Shown piece after piece: positions 35,382 through 44,509 of a DNA stretch of 64,000 nt. Position 1 is the stretch's first letter, and each line of letters starts with the position of its first letter. The stretch comes from PoT sp049331405 (lineage in GTDB: Bacteria > Planctomycetota > Planctomycetia > Isosphaerales > Isosphaeraceae): assembly GCF_049331405.1 (NCBI RefSeq), contig NZ_CP186274.1, forward strand, positions 6,820,001-6,884,000. The letters are read 5' to 3'. Below the pieces are notes generated by a model. It saw nothing but the letters and a program-made list of their open reading frames with translations. It was not told the DNA's origin and ran no database searches. The translations under genes were made by a program, and so were the position numbers.

Positions 35382-37652
35382 ATGATCGATCCTAATCCCA
35401 ACTACGCGGTGACGTCTCGCCTTCAGATCGAAGCGGCTGGACTTCCCGCGACCTTGACTTCTTCTCGGCCGCCGGCTCTCTCGGCCGCGCCCGACGTGAC
35501 CGGACTTGCGATGGCCTTCCGTCGCTGCTGGAAGCTGGCGATCGTGGCGGGAATTATCCTGGCTGCTCTCGTGGGGGCTTCCGCCTGGTTCATCGTCCCG
35601 AAGTCGAAGTATACGGCACGCGCGACGCTCCACGTCTCCAGCAACCCGAAGTACATCATCTTCGACCCCAAGGAGCGACTGACCGACTATCGGACCTATC
35701 AGCGAACGCAAGTGGCTTTGGCCAAGAGCCATTATGTCCTCGCGGACGCCCTCAAGGGTCACGAAGTCGAGTCGCTCCCGACGGTCCGAGAGCACGTCGA
35801 TCCATGCGACTGGCTGTCGCAGCATATCAGCATCGACTTTCCCGATGCTTCCGAAGTCCTTGAGATCTCGCTGAGCGGCGATCGGCCCGATGACCTGGCA
35901 AAGCTCGTGAACGCCACCGTCGATTCCTACATGTTGAGGGTTGTCGAGGAGGAGGAGAAGGAGCGTCACGCCCGCCTGGGGAAGCTCAAGTCGCTCTGGA
36001 ATCGGTATCAGCTCAGCCTCCAATCGAAGCGTGAGCAGTTCCGGAAGCTCACCGATTCCATCGGCGCGAACGATCAGAGGACGCTCTCGGTCACCCATCA
36101 GGCCAAGATCCAGCATCGCGACCTCGCCGAGAGCGAGCTGATGCGGATGAAGTTCGAACTCAGGAAGGCGGAGTCTGAACTCGCGGTGGTCGAGGCCCGA
36201 GTCGAGGATACGATCGCCCAGGAATCCTCCCAGGAGGCGATTGACGAGAAGCTCGAGTCTCATCCTCACATCCTGGAGTTGCATCGCCAGTATCGCAAGC
36301 TCCAGGATCGATACAATCAGGTCACTCGCGTGGCGAGCCGAAAAGACGACCTTTCCGTGGTCGCCGTGCGCAAGCAGATGGAGGCCGTGAGGAGCGACCT
36401 CGGCACCACGCGGGCCAAGCTTCGTCCGGTGATCGCCGGCCAGGTCCACTCTCAGGTCGCCCAGGATGACCGCGAGGCCCTGGCCAAGCTGCGTGGCAGG
36501 GTCGGTTCGACTCGGATGTACATGGAAGCCATTTCCAAGGATATCGAGCGTGTCCAGGAAGAGTCGAAGGTCATCAATCGAAGCAGCATCGACCTCACGC
36601 AGCAGCAGGACGAGATACTGATCGTCAGCGAGACGGCCCGGAAGATCGGGGCCGAAGTCGAGGCGATGGAGGTCGAGTTGGGGGCCCCGCCCCGCATTCG
36701 TGTGGTCGACCGGGCCACCATCCCCACCATCAAGGATAAGTTCCGGAAGGTGAAGGCGAGCGGGGCCGCGGCGACCGGGGCGTTGATGCTGGTCATTGTG
36801 GGGTTCTCCGTCCGTGAATTCCGAGCCCGTCGCATCAACACGATCGACGAGGTAGCTCAGGGCCTGGGCTTGAGGATCGTCGGGTCACTCCCCCCGCTCT
36901 CGGTCCGGTCGCGCGGTTCTAACGAGTTGCTCAGGCAGAGCCTGCTCCTCGAGTCGATCGCCGCCACTCGGACGATGCTCCTCCACGCGTCTCGGACGGG
37001 TGGGATCCGTATGGTGATGATCACGAGTGCGATGAAGGGCGAGGGGAAGACGACCCTGTCTTATCACCTGGCCAACAGCCTCGCTCGCATCGGCCGACGG
37101 ACATTGCTGATCGATGGCGATATCCGCAGCCCCAGGGTGGACCAATTGTTCGGGATTCCTTTGAATCCGGGCCTTTGCGAGGTGCTGCGAGGCGAAGCGA
37201 CCGCGAGCGACGCCATCTGGACTCCCCGGGAGGGGGGGCCGGACGTCCTCCCGGCCGGGAAAGGCGATCCGCGGGCGATCCGCGCCCTGGCACAGGACGT
37301 CATCCGGAATCTCTTCCAGGATCTGAAGGCGCAGTACGACTTCATCATCATCGACTCGTCACCTGTGCTCGCCGTCGCGGATCCACTGCTGATCGCCCAG
37401 GTCGTCGACGCCGTCCTTTACTCCGTCCTCCGCGATGTCAGCCGAGTTCCCATGGTCTATGCGGCATACGAGCGGCTCACGGCCCTTGGCATTCAGACCC
37501 TTGGGGCCGTCGTCAGCGGCGTCACCGGGGAAACCCAATGCACCGCTTATCCCTATGGTTCGGAGGAGACGACGGACCGAACGGGAGTTGCTTTGGCTCA
37601 TTGCGAGGACCGGAGCCGGCAGCCGGGACCCTTGCCGATCGGTCGCGAATGA
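35382..37652 (+). CDS. Wzc-type polysaccharide co-polymerase/BY-kinase
   Basis: 756 aa. Wzz-like N-terminus with TM1 at ~50-70 (LAIVAGIILAALVGASAWFIV), a long periplasmic coiled coil (~185-440), and TM2 at ~465-482. The cytoplasmic kinase follows: Walker A in 'SAMKGEGKTT' (~548-557), Walker A' 'LLIDGDIRSP' (~574), Walker B 'FIIIDSSPV' (~654). BY-kinases control chain length by autophosphorylation of a C-terminal Tyr cluster; here only two tyrosines (TAYPYG) occur near the end, so regulation may differ. Second gene of the operon, 50 bp after the NusG-like gene. Confidence 0.93.
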   Translation: MIDPNPNYAVTSRLQIEAAGLPATLTSSRPPALSAAPDVTGLAMAFRRCWKLAIVAGIILAALVGASAWFIVPKSKYTARATLHVSSNPKYIIFDPKERLTDYRTYQRTQVALAKSHYVLADALKGHEVESLPTVREHVDPCDWLSQHISIDFPDASEVLEISLSGDRPDDLAKLVNATVDSYMLRVVEEEEKERHARLGKLKSLWNRYQLSLQSKREQFRKLTDSIGANDQRTLSVTHQAKIQHRDLAESELMRMKFELRKAESELAVVEARVEDTIAQESSQEAIDEKLESHPHILELHRQYRKLQDRYNQVTRVASRKDDLSVVAVRKQMEAVRSDLGTTRAKLRPVIAGQVHSQVAQDDREALAKLRGRVGSTRMYMEAISKDIERVQEESKVINRSSIDLTQQQDEILIVSETARKIGAEVEAMEVELGAPPRIRVVDRATIPTIKDKFRKVKASGAAATGALMLVIVGFSVREFRARRINTIDEVAQGLGLRIVGSLPPLSVRSRGSNELLRQSLLLESIAATRTMLLHASRTGGIRMVMITSAMKGEGKTTLSYHLANSLARIGRRTLLIDGDIRSPRVDQLFGIPLNPGLCEVLRGEATASDAIWTPREGGPDVLPAGKGDPRAIRALAQDVIRNLFQDLKAQYDFIIIDSSPVLAVADPLLIAQVVDAVLYSVLRDVSRVPMVYAAYERLTALGIQTLGAVVSGVTGETQCTAYPYGSEETTDRTGVALAHCEDRSRQPGPLPIGRE

Positions 37653-37697
37653 TATGACTCGTTACTTTACCCACTGTCTTTTCAAGGATGTCTCGGA

Positions 37698-38459
37698 ATG
37701 CTCACTCACCCCGGAACCGACACCGCCATAGGCGTGGATTATGACATCGAAGGGTCTGGTGAAATCAAGCCCTGGGAGACTCCCTCCAGGTATCTCTCGC
37801 TCAAGGCCGTCCTCGACGTCGCGGCGGCCTCGGTACTGGCCGTGGTGCTCCTGCCGGTCATCTTAATCTCGATGATCGTCGTCAAGCTAACCTCGCCAGG
37901 TCCGTCCATCTATTCGCAGATTCGCCTCGGACGGGACGGCCGCCCGTTCAGGATCTATAAGATCCGTACGATGCGTTGCGACAGCGAGGTCAACACGGGA
38001 CCTCGCTGGTCGTCAAAGTCCGACCCCTACGTCACGCCCGTGGGGCGATTCCTGCGAAAGAGCCATCTCGACGAGTTGCCCCAACTCTGGAACATCCTCA
38101 AGGGGGAGATGAGCCTCGTCGGCCCCAGGCCGGAACGCCCCGAGTTCGTCTCGAATCTGGAGAAGGATGTCCCCCGCTACTGCGAGCGACTCCTCGTTCG
38201 CCCAGGAGTCACCGGACTGGCGCAGATCCAACTGCCGCCGGATGTCGACTTGAACAGCGTGCGACGCAAGCTCGTCTGCGACCTCGCCTACATCGAGAGG
38301 CTCGGCTTCAGCCTCGATCTCCGGATCCTCCTCTGCACGGCCATGGGCATGATCGGCATCCCTTACGCACGGACTCGCGGAGCCCTGGGAATACCGACCC
38401 TCGTGCAGTTCGACGAGGTCGTCTCGCCAGATCCGACTGTCTTGAGTGTGGGCGCCTGA
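37698..38459 (+). CDS. Initiating sugar-phosphate transferase (WbaP/PglC type)
   Basis: 253 aa, the short monotopic form. The membrane helix (VLAVVLLPVILISMIVV) runs into 'TSPGPSIYSQIRLGRDGRPF', then 'YKIRTM', 'HLDELPQLWNILKGEMSLVG', 'PRPERPEF' and 'RPGVTGLAQI', all hallmarks of bacterial sugar transferases (PF02397). It links the first sugar-1-phosphate to undecaprenyl phosphate at the inner membrane. There is no N-terminal multi-TM Wzx-like domain as in WcaJ. Which sugar is loaded cannot be read. Confidence 0.95.
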   Translation: MLTHPGTDTAIGVDYDIEGSGEIKPWETPSRYLSLKAVLDVAAASVLAVVLLPVILISMIVVKLTSPGPSIYSQIRLGRDGRPFRIYKIRTMRCDSEVNTGPRWSSKSDPYVTPVGRFLRKSHLDELPQLWNILKGEMSLVGPRPERPEFVSNLEKDVPRYCERLLVRPGVTGLAQIQLPPDVDLNSVRRKLVCDLAYIERLGFSLDLRILLCTAMGMIGIPYARTRGALGIPTLVQFDEVVSPDPTVLSVGA

Positions 38460-38483
38460 ATGGGTCTGGAGTAGGTCAGCTCA

Positions 38484-39788
38484 ATGGGCTTCACGCTCTT
38501 CATCCTGGTCAACGCCATCCTCTTCATCAGGCCAGCGGAGCTCGTGCCGGCGATGGCGGGGTTGCCGATCTACAACATCCTGATCTCGGCGAGCCTGGCC
38601 GTCTCGTTCTCCAAGGTGACGGGGCAGTTGTCGAGCAACTCGTTGAGGGATAACCCCATCAACGCCTGCGTTCTGGGATTGCTCATCTCGATCATCCTTT
38701 CGCATCTGACGCATTTTAGCTTTTCGGCGGCCAAGGAAGGGGGCGTGGAGTTTGCCAAGGTGCTCCTCTACTACCTCCTGCTGGTTTCCGTGGTCGATAC
38801 GCCGACTCGATTCCTCCGGTTCCTGCGACTCCTCGCGGGTTTCACGGTGGTCCTGACGGTCCTGGCGCTGCTGCAGTACCATGGGGTGATCAACATCCCG
38901 TCGCTCCAGTCGATCGCCGACCTGGAAGTTGATGCCTCGGGCAACAATTTCTCCGTCCTCAGACTTTGCAGCACGGGCATCTATAACGATCCCAATGACC
39001 TTTGCATGATCCTCCTCGTCGGCATGGCGATCTGCCTCTTCGGGATGGGCGACAAGAAGATCGGGCCGCTCCGATTCTTCTGGGTTTTGCCCCTGATGAT
39101 GTTCGGATATGCGTTGACCAAGACCCACTCTCGCGGCGGGTTCCTTGCGATGCTCGCCGCCATGATGGTGCTATTCCTCGCACGATTCGGGACTCGCAAG
39201 GCGGTTCCCCTGCTCGTGATCGCCCTCCCCGCGGTGTTCGTTGTATTCGCGGGGCGACAGACGAATATCTCGACCGAAGGGGATACGGGGCAGGACCGGA
39301 TTCAGCTCTGGTCCTCGGGCCTCCTGCTCTTCCGCCAGTCGCCCCTCTTCGGGATCGGGCAGAACCGCTACGCGGACGAAGTGGGATTGGTTGCACATAA
39401 CTCGTTCGTCCATGCGTTCACCGAACTGGGAATCCTGGGCGGTACGCTATTCACCGGGTTGTTCTATTACTCCCTCGGGACCCTCCACCGCCTCGGCAGT
39501 TATCGGAACTGGATTCGGGATCCCGAGATCAGGCGGTTCCGCCCGTACCTCATGGCGATCGTCGCGGCTTATGGCACCGGCCTGCTGACGATCTCGCGCA
39601 ATTACATCGTGCCGACCTACATGATCTTCGGAATCGTGACCGTCTACCTGCGGCTGGCCACCGACGGTTCGCCCGTTGTGCCTCGCCGATTCGGATCGAA
39701 TCTCGTGGGTCACTTTGCAATGATCAGCATTGCATTCGTTGTGTCAGCTTATTTGTTTATTCGCATGTTCGCCCGATACGGCTCCTGA
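38484..39788 (+). CDS. O-antigen ligase/polymerase family membrane protein
   Basis: 434 aa with about ten to twelve hydrophobic segments. The Wzy_C/WaaL-like signature spans 'TKTHSRGGFLAMLAAMM' (SRG motif) and, after a periplasmic loop with 'GQDRIQLWSSGLLLFRQSPLFGIG', the 'AHNSFVHAFTELGILGG' stretch with the conserved H-N-x-x-x-x. It joins or polymerises lipid-linked repeat units on the periplasmic face. With an ABC exporter present, it may be a ligase or a polymerase; sequence alone does not decide. Confidence 0.9.
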   Translation: MGFTLFILVNAILFIRPAELVPAMAGLPIYNILISASLAVSFSKVTGQLSSNSLRDNPINACVLGLLISIILSHLTHFSFSAAKEGGVEFAKVLLYYLLLVSVVDTPTRFLRFLRLLAGFTVVLTVLALLQYHGVINIPSLQSIADLEVDASGNNFSVLRLCSTGIYNDPNDLCMILLVGMAICLFGMGDKKIGPLRFFWVLPLMMFGYALTKTHSRGGFLAMLAAMMVLFLARFGTRKAVPLLVIALPAVFVVFAGRQTNISTEGDTGQDRIQLWSSGLLLFRQSPLFGIGQNRYADEVGLVAHNSFVHAFTELGILGGTLFTGLFYYSLGTLHRLGSYRNWIRDPEIRRFRPYLMAIVAAYGTGLLTISRNYIVPTYMIFGIVTVYLRLATDGSPVVPRRFGSNLVGHFAMISIAFVVSAYLFIRMFARYGS

Positions 39789-39886
39789 CTGGCAAGGCAC
39801 AACACTCGGGTGCATTCGACGGCCGAGGCATCGCAGGACGAATCGCCCTGGCCGGTTCCCATAACTTGAGAGGTTTCCATCCAGAG

Positions 39887-40780
39887 ATGACCCAGACGCA
39901 AGCAATCTCCATCCCCGTGTCGGTCGTCGCGGCGCTCGAGGCTGCGGAGCCACTCCCGCGTCTGGTCACGACCATCCGCCCGCGATCGCGCTGGGAGGCG
40001 CTCGACCTCGGCGAGTACTGGCGGGCGAGGGAACTCCTCTTCTTCCTCATCTGGCGCGACGTGAAGGTCCGCTACAAGCAGACGGCCCTCGGCGCGGCCT
40101 GGGCGATCCTGCAGCCGCTGATGACGATGATCGCGTTCAGCCTCTTCTTCGGCCGGCTTGCGAGAGTGTCGTCCGGCACGCTCCCCTACCCCCTCTTCGC
40201 GTTCACGGGCCTGTTGCCCTGGACCTTCTTCGCCAACGCCGTGAGCCAGTCGGGACTGAGCGTCGTGGGGAGCGAGCGGCTGATCACGAAGGTGTATTTC
40301 CCGAGGCTCATCATCCCGCTCGCCGCGGTCGGCGCGGGCATCATCGACTTCCTGATCGCCTGCGGGATGCTCGGTGTGCTGATGCTCTATTACGGGGTAA
40401 TTCCCGGCCTGACCTTCTTGCTGGCTCCCCTGCCCATCCTGGGCCTGGTCCTGGCGGCCTCCGGCATCGGGTCGCTCCTGGCCGCCTTGAATGTCTCCTT
40501 TCGCGACTTCCGCTATGTGATCCCGTTCCTCGTCCAGCTCTGGATGTTCGCGACCCCCACGGTCTACATGCAGACCGAGGGGACCATCCCGGTGGTCTGG
40601 CGAGCCCTCCTCCCGTTGAATCCGGCCTGCGGCCTGATCTCCAACTTCAGGGCGGCGGTGACCGGCGGTGCGCTTGATCTGTATTCCCTGTCTGTCTCGA
40701 TGTCGGTCGCGGTGGTCCTGTTCTTTGCAGGCGTCCTCTATTTCCGCCGCGTCGAGCGCGGCTTCGCGGATGTTATTTAA
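39887..40780 (+). CDS. ABC-2 polysaccharide exporter permease (Wzm-like)
   Basis: 297 aa from the ATG at 39887 (the frame also opens at a TTG at 39866). 'LLFFLIWRDVKVRYKQTALG' and 'AWAILQPLMTMIAFSLFFG' are the classic Wzm/TagG opening, followed by six membrane segments and the gate loop 'GTLPYPLFAFTGLLPWTFF'. Its ATPase partner (47443) lies seven genes downstream instead of adjacent. It moves lipid-linked glycan across the inner membrane. Confidence 0.95.
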   Translation: MTQTQAISIPVSVVAALEAAEPLPRLVTTIRPRSRWEALDLGEYWRARELLFFLIWRDVKVRYKQTALGAAWAILQPLMTMIAFSLFFGRLARVSSGTLPYPLFAFTGLLPWTFFANAVSQSGLSVVGSERLITKVYFPRLIIPLAAVGAGIIDFLIACGMLGVLMLYYGVIPGLTFLLAPLPILGLVLAASGIGSLLAALNVSFRDFRYVIPFLVQLWMFATPTVYMQTEGTIPVVWRALLPLNPACGLISNFRAAVTGGALDLYSLSVSMSVAVVLFFAGVLYFRRVERGFADVI

Positions 40781-40799
40781 CCCTCCGAGGTCGAGATCC

Positions 40800-41927
40800 A
40801 TGAGCCAGCTCAAAGTCGGGATCATCGGTGCGGGCTACTGGGGCCCGAACTTGATCCGCAATTTCTCGAATTGCCCCCTCACGGAAGTTGCAGCCGTCCT
40901 TGATACGAACCCCGCCCGACTCGAGAAGATCGGGCGGGCGTACAACCACGTCCGCCTGGTCGACAACATCGACCATCTGCTGGACCTGAAGCTCGACGCC
41001 GTCGCCATCGCGACCCCCGTGTCGACGCATCACGCCCTGGCCGAGCGCTGCCTTCAGGCGGGGCTGCACGTCCTCGTCGAGAAGCCCCTGGCGGCCAACG
41101 TCCAGGAGGCCGAGGCCCTCGTCGAACTCGCGACGCGCCTCGGTCGGATCCTGATGGTCGACCATACTTATCTGTTCAATAGCTCGGTCCGCAAGATCAA
41201 GGAGCTGATCGAGTACGGCGAGCTGGGCGACCTGTACTACATCGATAGCGTTCGCATCAACCTGGGGCTCCTCCAGCACGACGTCAACGTGATCTGGGAC
41301 CTCGCTCCCCACGACCTCTCGATCGCCGACCACGTCGTCGGCTTGCCGGCGCGGAGCATCTCGGCCTGGGGCGCCGCCCACGCCCGCCGAGGCATCGAAG
41401 ACCTCGCCTACGTCAACGTCGACTACGGCGACCGTATGCTGGCGAACTTCCACGTCAACTGGCTCTCCCCCGTGAAGATCCGGCAGATGATCTTCGCCGG
41501 GTCGCGCAAGAGCTTGATCTTCAACGAACTGAACACGACCGAGCCCATCAAGGTCTTCGACCGGGGAATCGAGCTCGGACAGAGCGTTGAAGACCGCACG
41601 AAGCTGCTCGTCGATTATCGGGCCGGTGACGTCTGGAGCCCCCACGTCGAGCCGACCGAGGCGCTCCAGGGGACCGTGACGCAGTTCGCGGAGTCGATCA
41701 GGGATGGCAAGCCGCCGCTCAGCGATGGCCACCTGGGTTTGCGGATCGTGCAGATGCTGGAAGCGGCGACGCGGAGCATTCGAGCCCAGGGCGGGCGCGT
41801 CGTTCTCACTCAAGGGACGTACACCAATGGCCAGACCAAACCATCCCCGAGCGGACTCGACGAACGGAATACGAATCGCGCCGGAGGTGCAACTGGGGCG
41901 AGACGTAAGCCTGCATTGCTTCGTTAA
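40800..41927 (+). CDS. Gfo/Idh/MocA oxidoreductase (WbpB-like)
   Basis: 375 aa from the ATG at 40800. Rossmann start 'KVGIIGAGYWGPNLIRNF'; catalytic 'VEKPLA' with Lys; 'HDLSIADHV' resembles the D-x3-H helix. With the next two genes it matches the WbpB-WbpD-WbpE order for a 3-N-acetylated UDP-sugar acid, in which WbpB oxidises C3. The last ~35 residues (after VVLTQG) are low-complexity and overlap the following gene by 101 bp, which is unusual; an ancestral stop may have been lost. The WbpA and WbpI steps are not in the window. Confidence 0.9.
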   Translation: MSQLKVGIIGAGYWGPNLIRNFSNCPLTEVAAVLDTNPARLEKIGRAYNHVRLVDNIDHLLDLKLDAVAIATPVSTHHALAERCLQAGLHVLVEKPLAANVQEAEALVELATRLGRILMVDHTYLFNSSVRKIKELIEYGELGDLYYIDSVRINLGLLQHDVNVIWDLAPHDLSIADHVVGLPARSISAWGAAHARRGIEDLAYVNVDYGDRMLANFHVNWLSPVKIRQMIFAGSRKSLIFNELNTTEPIKVFDRGIELGQSVEDRTKLLVDYRAGDVWSPHVEPTEALQGTVTQFAESIRDGKPPLSDGHLGLRIVQMLEAATRSIRAQGGRVVLTQGTYTNGQTKPSPSGLDERNTNRAGGATGARRKPALLR

Positions 41928-42354
41928 CCTCTACGGATGCAGCATCGGCGATGAGTCGCGCGTCGGTAGCTTCGTCGAGATCCAGAAGGGCGTGGAGATC
42001 GGCGCCCGGTGCAAGATCTCGAGCCACACCTTCATCTGCGAAGGGGTGACGATCGAGGACGAAGTGTTCGTTGGGCACGGGGTCGTCTTCATCAATGACC
42101 GTGACCCCCAGGCCACGACCGATGGCCGCCCCTCGACCGAGGCCGATTGGGTGCTGGAACGGACCCATGTCTGCCGACGAGCTTCGATAGGGAGCGGTGC
42201 GGTCATCATGTCGGGAGTGACCATCGGCGAAGGTGCCCTGGTCGGTGCAGGAGCCGTGGTGACGAAGAATGTCCCCCCGAAGGCCGTGGTGGCCGGCGTA
42301 CCGGCCAGGCTGATCCGAAGTCGCGTACATGAGCATGAGGGAGTTGCAGGATGA
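41827..42354 (+). CDS. Hexapeptide-repeat N-acetyltransferase (WbpD-like)
   Basis: 175 aa from the ATG at 41827, supported by AAGGGA 9 nt upstream although it lies 101 bp inside the previous gene. Left-handed beta-helix repeats run through ~20-165 (IGDESRVGSFVEI, VTIEDEVFVGHG, ASIGSGAVIMSG, VTIGEGALVGAG). The loop 'VFINDRDPQATTDGRP' is typical of WbpD/WlbB enzymes, which acetylate the 3-amino group of UDP-2-acetamido-3-amino uronic acids. It ends in an ATGA overlap with the aminotransferase. Confidence 0.92.
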   Translation: MARPNHPRADSTNGIRIAPEVQLGRDVSLHCFVNLYGCSIGDESRVGSFVEIQKGVEIGARCKISSHTFICEGVTIEDEVFVGHGVVFINDRDPQATTDGRPSTEADWVLERTHVCRRASIGSGAVIMSGVTIGEGALVGAGAVVTKNVPPKAVVAGVPARLIRSRVHEHEGVAG

Positions 42355-43523
42355 CTTTGATCGCGAGCAAGACCGAGACGCTCGAGACACCGCCCCTCCT
42401 CGATGAGCCCCCCGTTCCGTTCCTCGACCTCAAGGCCCAGTACTCGGGCATCCGCGAGGAGATCTTGAGGTCGCTCCAGGAGGTCGCCGACAGCGGGACC
42501 TACATCCTGGGCCCGAGGGTCGCGGCATTCGAGGAAGCCTTTGCCGAGAACCTCGGGGCCAAGCATTGCGTCGGGGTCAACAGCGGGACGTCCGCCCTGC
42601 ACCTCGCCCTCATCACCGCGGGAGTCGAGGCTGGAGACGAGGTCATCACCGTCCCGATGACGTTCGTCGCGACCTCCTGGGCGATCAGCTACGTCGGTGC
42701 CAGGCCTGTCTTCGTGGACGTCGACCCCGTCACCTACACGATGGACGCGAGCCAGGTCGAGGCGAAGATCACTCCGAAGACGAAGGCGATCCTCCCCGTC
42801 CACCTCTATGGCCAGCCGGCGGACCTCAGGCCGCTGCTCGAGATCGGCTGTAAGCACGGCATCCCCGTCATCGAGGACGCCGCCCAGGCCCACAACGCCA
42901 CCTACGGAGACCACGGAGCGGGGAGCCTGGGCCATTGCGGTTGCTTCAGCTTCTACCCCGGCAAGAACCTCGGAGCCTACGGCGAGGCCGGTGCCATCGT
43001 CACGAATGACGAGAAGGTGGCCGACCGCCTGCGTGCCCTGAGGGACCATGCCCAGGGGCGGCGATATTACCACAATGAGGTCGGCTTCAATTACCGGATG
43101 GATGCGTTCCAGGGGGCGATTCTCGGGGTCAAGCTGAAGTCCCTCAAGGCCTGGACGGAAGCCCGGCGCCGGCTCGCCGCCCGCTACATCGAGCATCTCG
43201 GAGGGCTGCCGCTCGGCCTGCCCGGCGAGGCCGTGGGGCGTCGATCGGCGTGGCACCTGTTCGTGGTCCTGCATCCCCGGCGCGACGCCCTACGTCGGGA
43301 ACTCGAGACGAGGGGGATCCAGACCGGCCTGCACTATCCCGTCCCGGTCCACCTCCAGGATGCTTACCGATCGCTCGGACACCGGATCGGGGATTTCCCC
43401 GTGTCCGAGCGAGTCGCCAGGGAATGCCTCTCGTTGCCGCTCTTCCCGGAGATGACGGAGCGCCAGCAAGAACGCGTCATCGAGGCCGTTCACGATGCTA
43501 TGCGCAACTTGGAGGTTGCATGA
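42351..43523 (+). CDS. DegT/DnrJ/EryC1 sugar aminotransferase (WbpE-like)
   Basis: 390 aa PLP enzyme. 'VPFLDLKAQYSGIREEIL' opening, substrate/PLP loop 'GVNSGTSALHLAL', Asp in 'VIEDAAQAHNA', internal-aldimine Lys in 'FSFYPGKNLGAYGEAG'. This G-K-N-L-G-A-Y form is typical of WbpE/WlbC and related 3-aminotransferases. It follows the WbpB- and WbpD-like genes and overlaps both neighbours by 4 bp (ATGA), so tight translational coupling is likely. It transfers an amino group from Glu to the 3-keto sugar. Confidence 0.94.
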   Translation: MTLIASKTETLETPPLLDEPPVPFLDLKAQYSGIREEILRSLQEVADSGTYILGPRVAAFEEAFAENLGAKHCVGVNSGTSALHLALITAGVEAGDEVITVPMTFVATSWAISYVGARPVFVDVDPVTYTMDASQVEAKITPKTKAILPVHLYGQPADLRPLLEIGCKHGIPVIEDAAQAHNATYGDHGAGSLGHCGCFSFYPGKNLGAYGEAGAIVTNDEKVADRLRALRDHAQGRRYYHNEVGFNYRMDAFQGAILGVKLKSLKAWTEARRRLAARYIEHLGGLPLGLPGEAVGRRSAWHLFVVLHPRRDALRRELETRGIQTGLHYPVPVHLQDAYRSLGHRIGDFPVSERVARECLSLPLFPEMTERQQERVIEAVHDAMRNLEVA

Positions 43524-44509
43524 AAAACTCTCTCGCGGGATCAACCGTCCTCGTCACTGGCGGCATGGGCCTCATCGGTTCCCACATCGTCGATCGGCTG
43601 ATCGAAGAGGATGTCAAGGAAATCCGCGTCCTTGACAACCTCGTCCGGGGTTGCCAGGAGAACCTGGCCGAGGCGCGGGCCATCTTCCCGGTCGAGGTTC
43701 ACCACGGTGACATCCGCGACCGCGAGACGGTCAAGGCGGCTATGAACGGATGCGATTACGTCTTCCACCAGGCCGCCATCCGGATCACGCTCTGCGCCGT
43801 GCGGCCTCGTGAGTGCATCGAAGTCCTGGTCAACGGCACCTTCAACGTCTTCGAGGCCGCCGTCGAGTGCGGGGTCAAGAAGGTCGTCTACGCCTCCTCC
43901 GCGTCGGTCTACGGCGCCGCGGAAGACTTCCCGACTGATGAGCGTCATCACCCCTACAATAACCAGACCATCTACGGTGCCGCGAAGCTGATGAACGAAG
44001 GCATCGCTCGCAGCTTCCACCAGATGCAGGGGTTGAACAGCGTCGGCCTCCGCTACTTCAACGTCTACGGCCCCCGGATGGACGTCACAGGCGCCTACAC
44101 CGAGGTCTTCGCCCGCTGGCTCGATCGCATGGATCAGGGGCAGCCGCCGATGATCCACGGCGATGGATCGGCCTCGATGGATTTCATCTTCGTCGAGGAC
44201 ATCGCCCGGGCCAACATCCTCGCGATGCAGTCGGATCGCGTCTGCGACGTCTATAACGTCGCGAGCGGCGTCGAGACGTCGCTCCTGGGCCTCTGGGAAG
44301 CCATGCGAGACGTCACGGGCGCCCACCACCTCAAGCCGGAATTCCATCCCCCGCGGGCCGTCAACCCCGTCCCGCGAAGGCTGGCGGATACCTCGCTCGC
44401 CCGGAAAGAACTGGGATTCGAAGCCCAGGTTGACCTCGAGGAAGGCCTGCGACGGCTCTGCGCCTGGCGTCGAGGCCTGGCACTCACTCAGGAGGTATTA
44501 AGAATATGA
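43520..44509 (+). CDS. Extended SDR NDP-sugar epimerase/dehydratase
   Basis: 329 aa from the ATG at 43520, with GGAGG at 43511-43515 and an ATGA overlap with the previous stop. NAD motif 'VLVTGGMGLIGSHIVDRL', 'VVYASSASVYG', and catalytic Tyr/Lys in 'IYGAAKLMNEG'. 'LRYFNVYGPRMDVTGAYTEV' is like UDP-GlcNAc epimerases. Followed by an aminotransferase and a NeuD/PglD-type acetyltransferase, it could supply the keto or epimerised sugar for an N-acetylated 4-amino sugar. It is smaller than PglF-type membrane dehydratases. Confidence 0.9.
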   Translation: MKNSLAGSTVLVTGGMGLIGSHIVDRLIEEDVKEIRVLDNLVRGCQENLAEARAIFPVEVHHGDIRDRETVKAAMNGCDYVFHQAAIRITLCAVRPRECIEVLVNGTFNVFEAAVECGVKKVVYASSASVYGAAEDFPTDERHHPYNNQTIYGAAKLMNEGIARSFHQMQGLNSVGLRYFNVYGPRMDVTGAYTEVFARWLDRMDQGQPPMIHGDGSASMDFIFVEDIARANILAMQSDRVCDVYNVASGVETSLLGLWEAMRDVTGAHHLKPEFHPPRAVNPVPRRLADTSLARKELGFEAQVDLEEGLRRLCAWRRGLALTQEVLRI

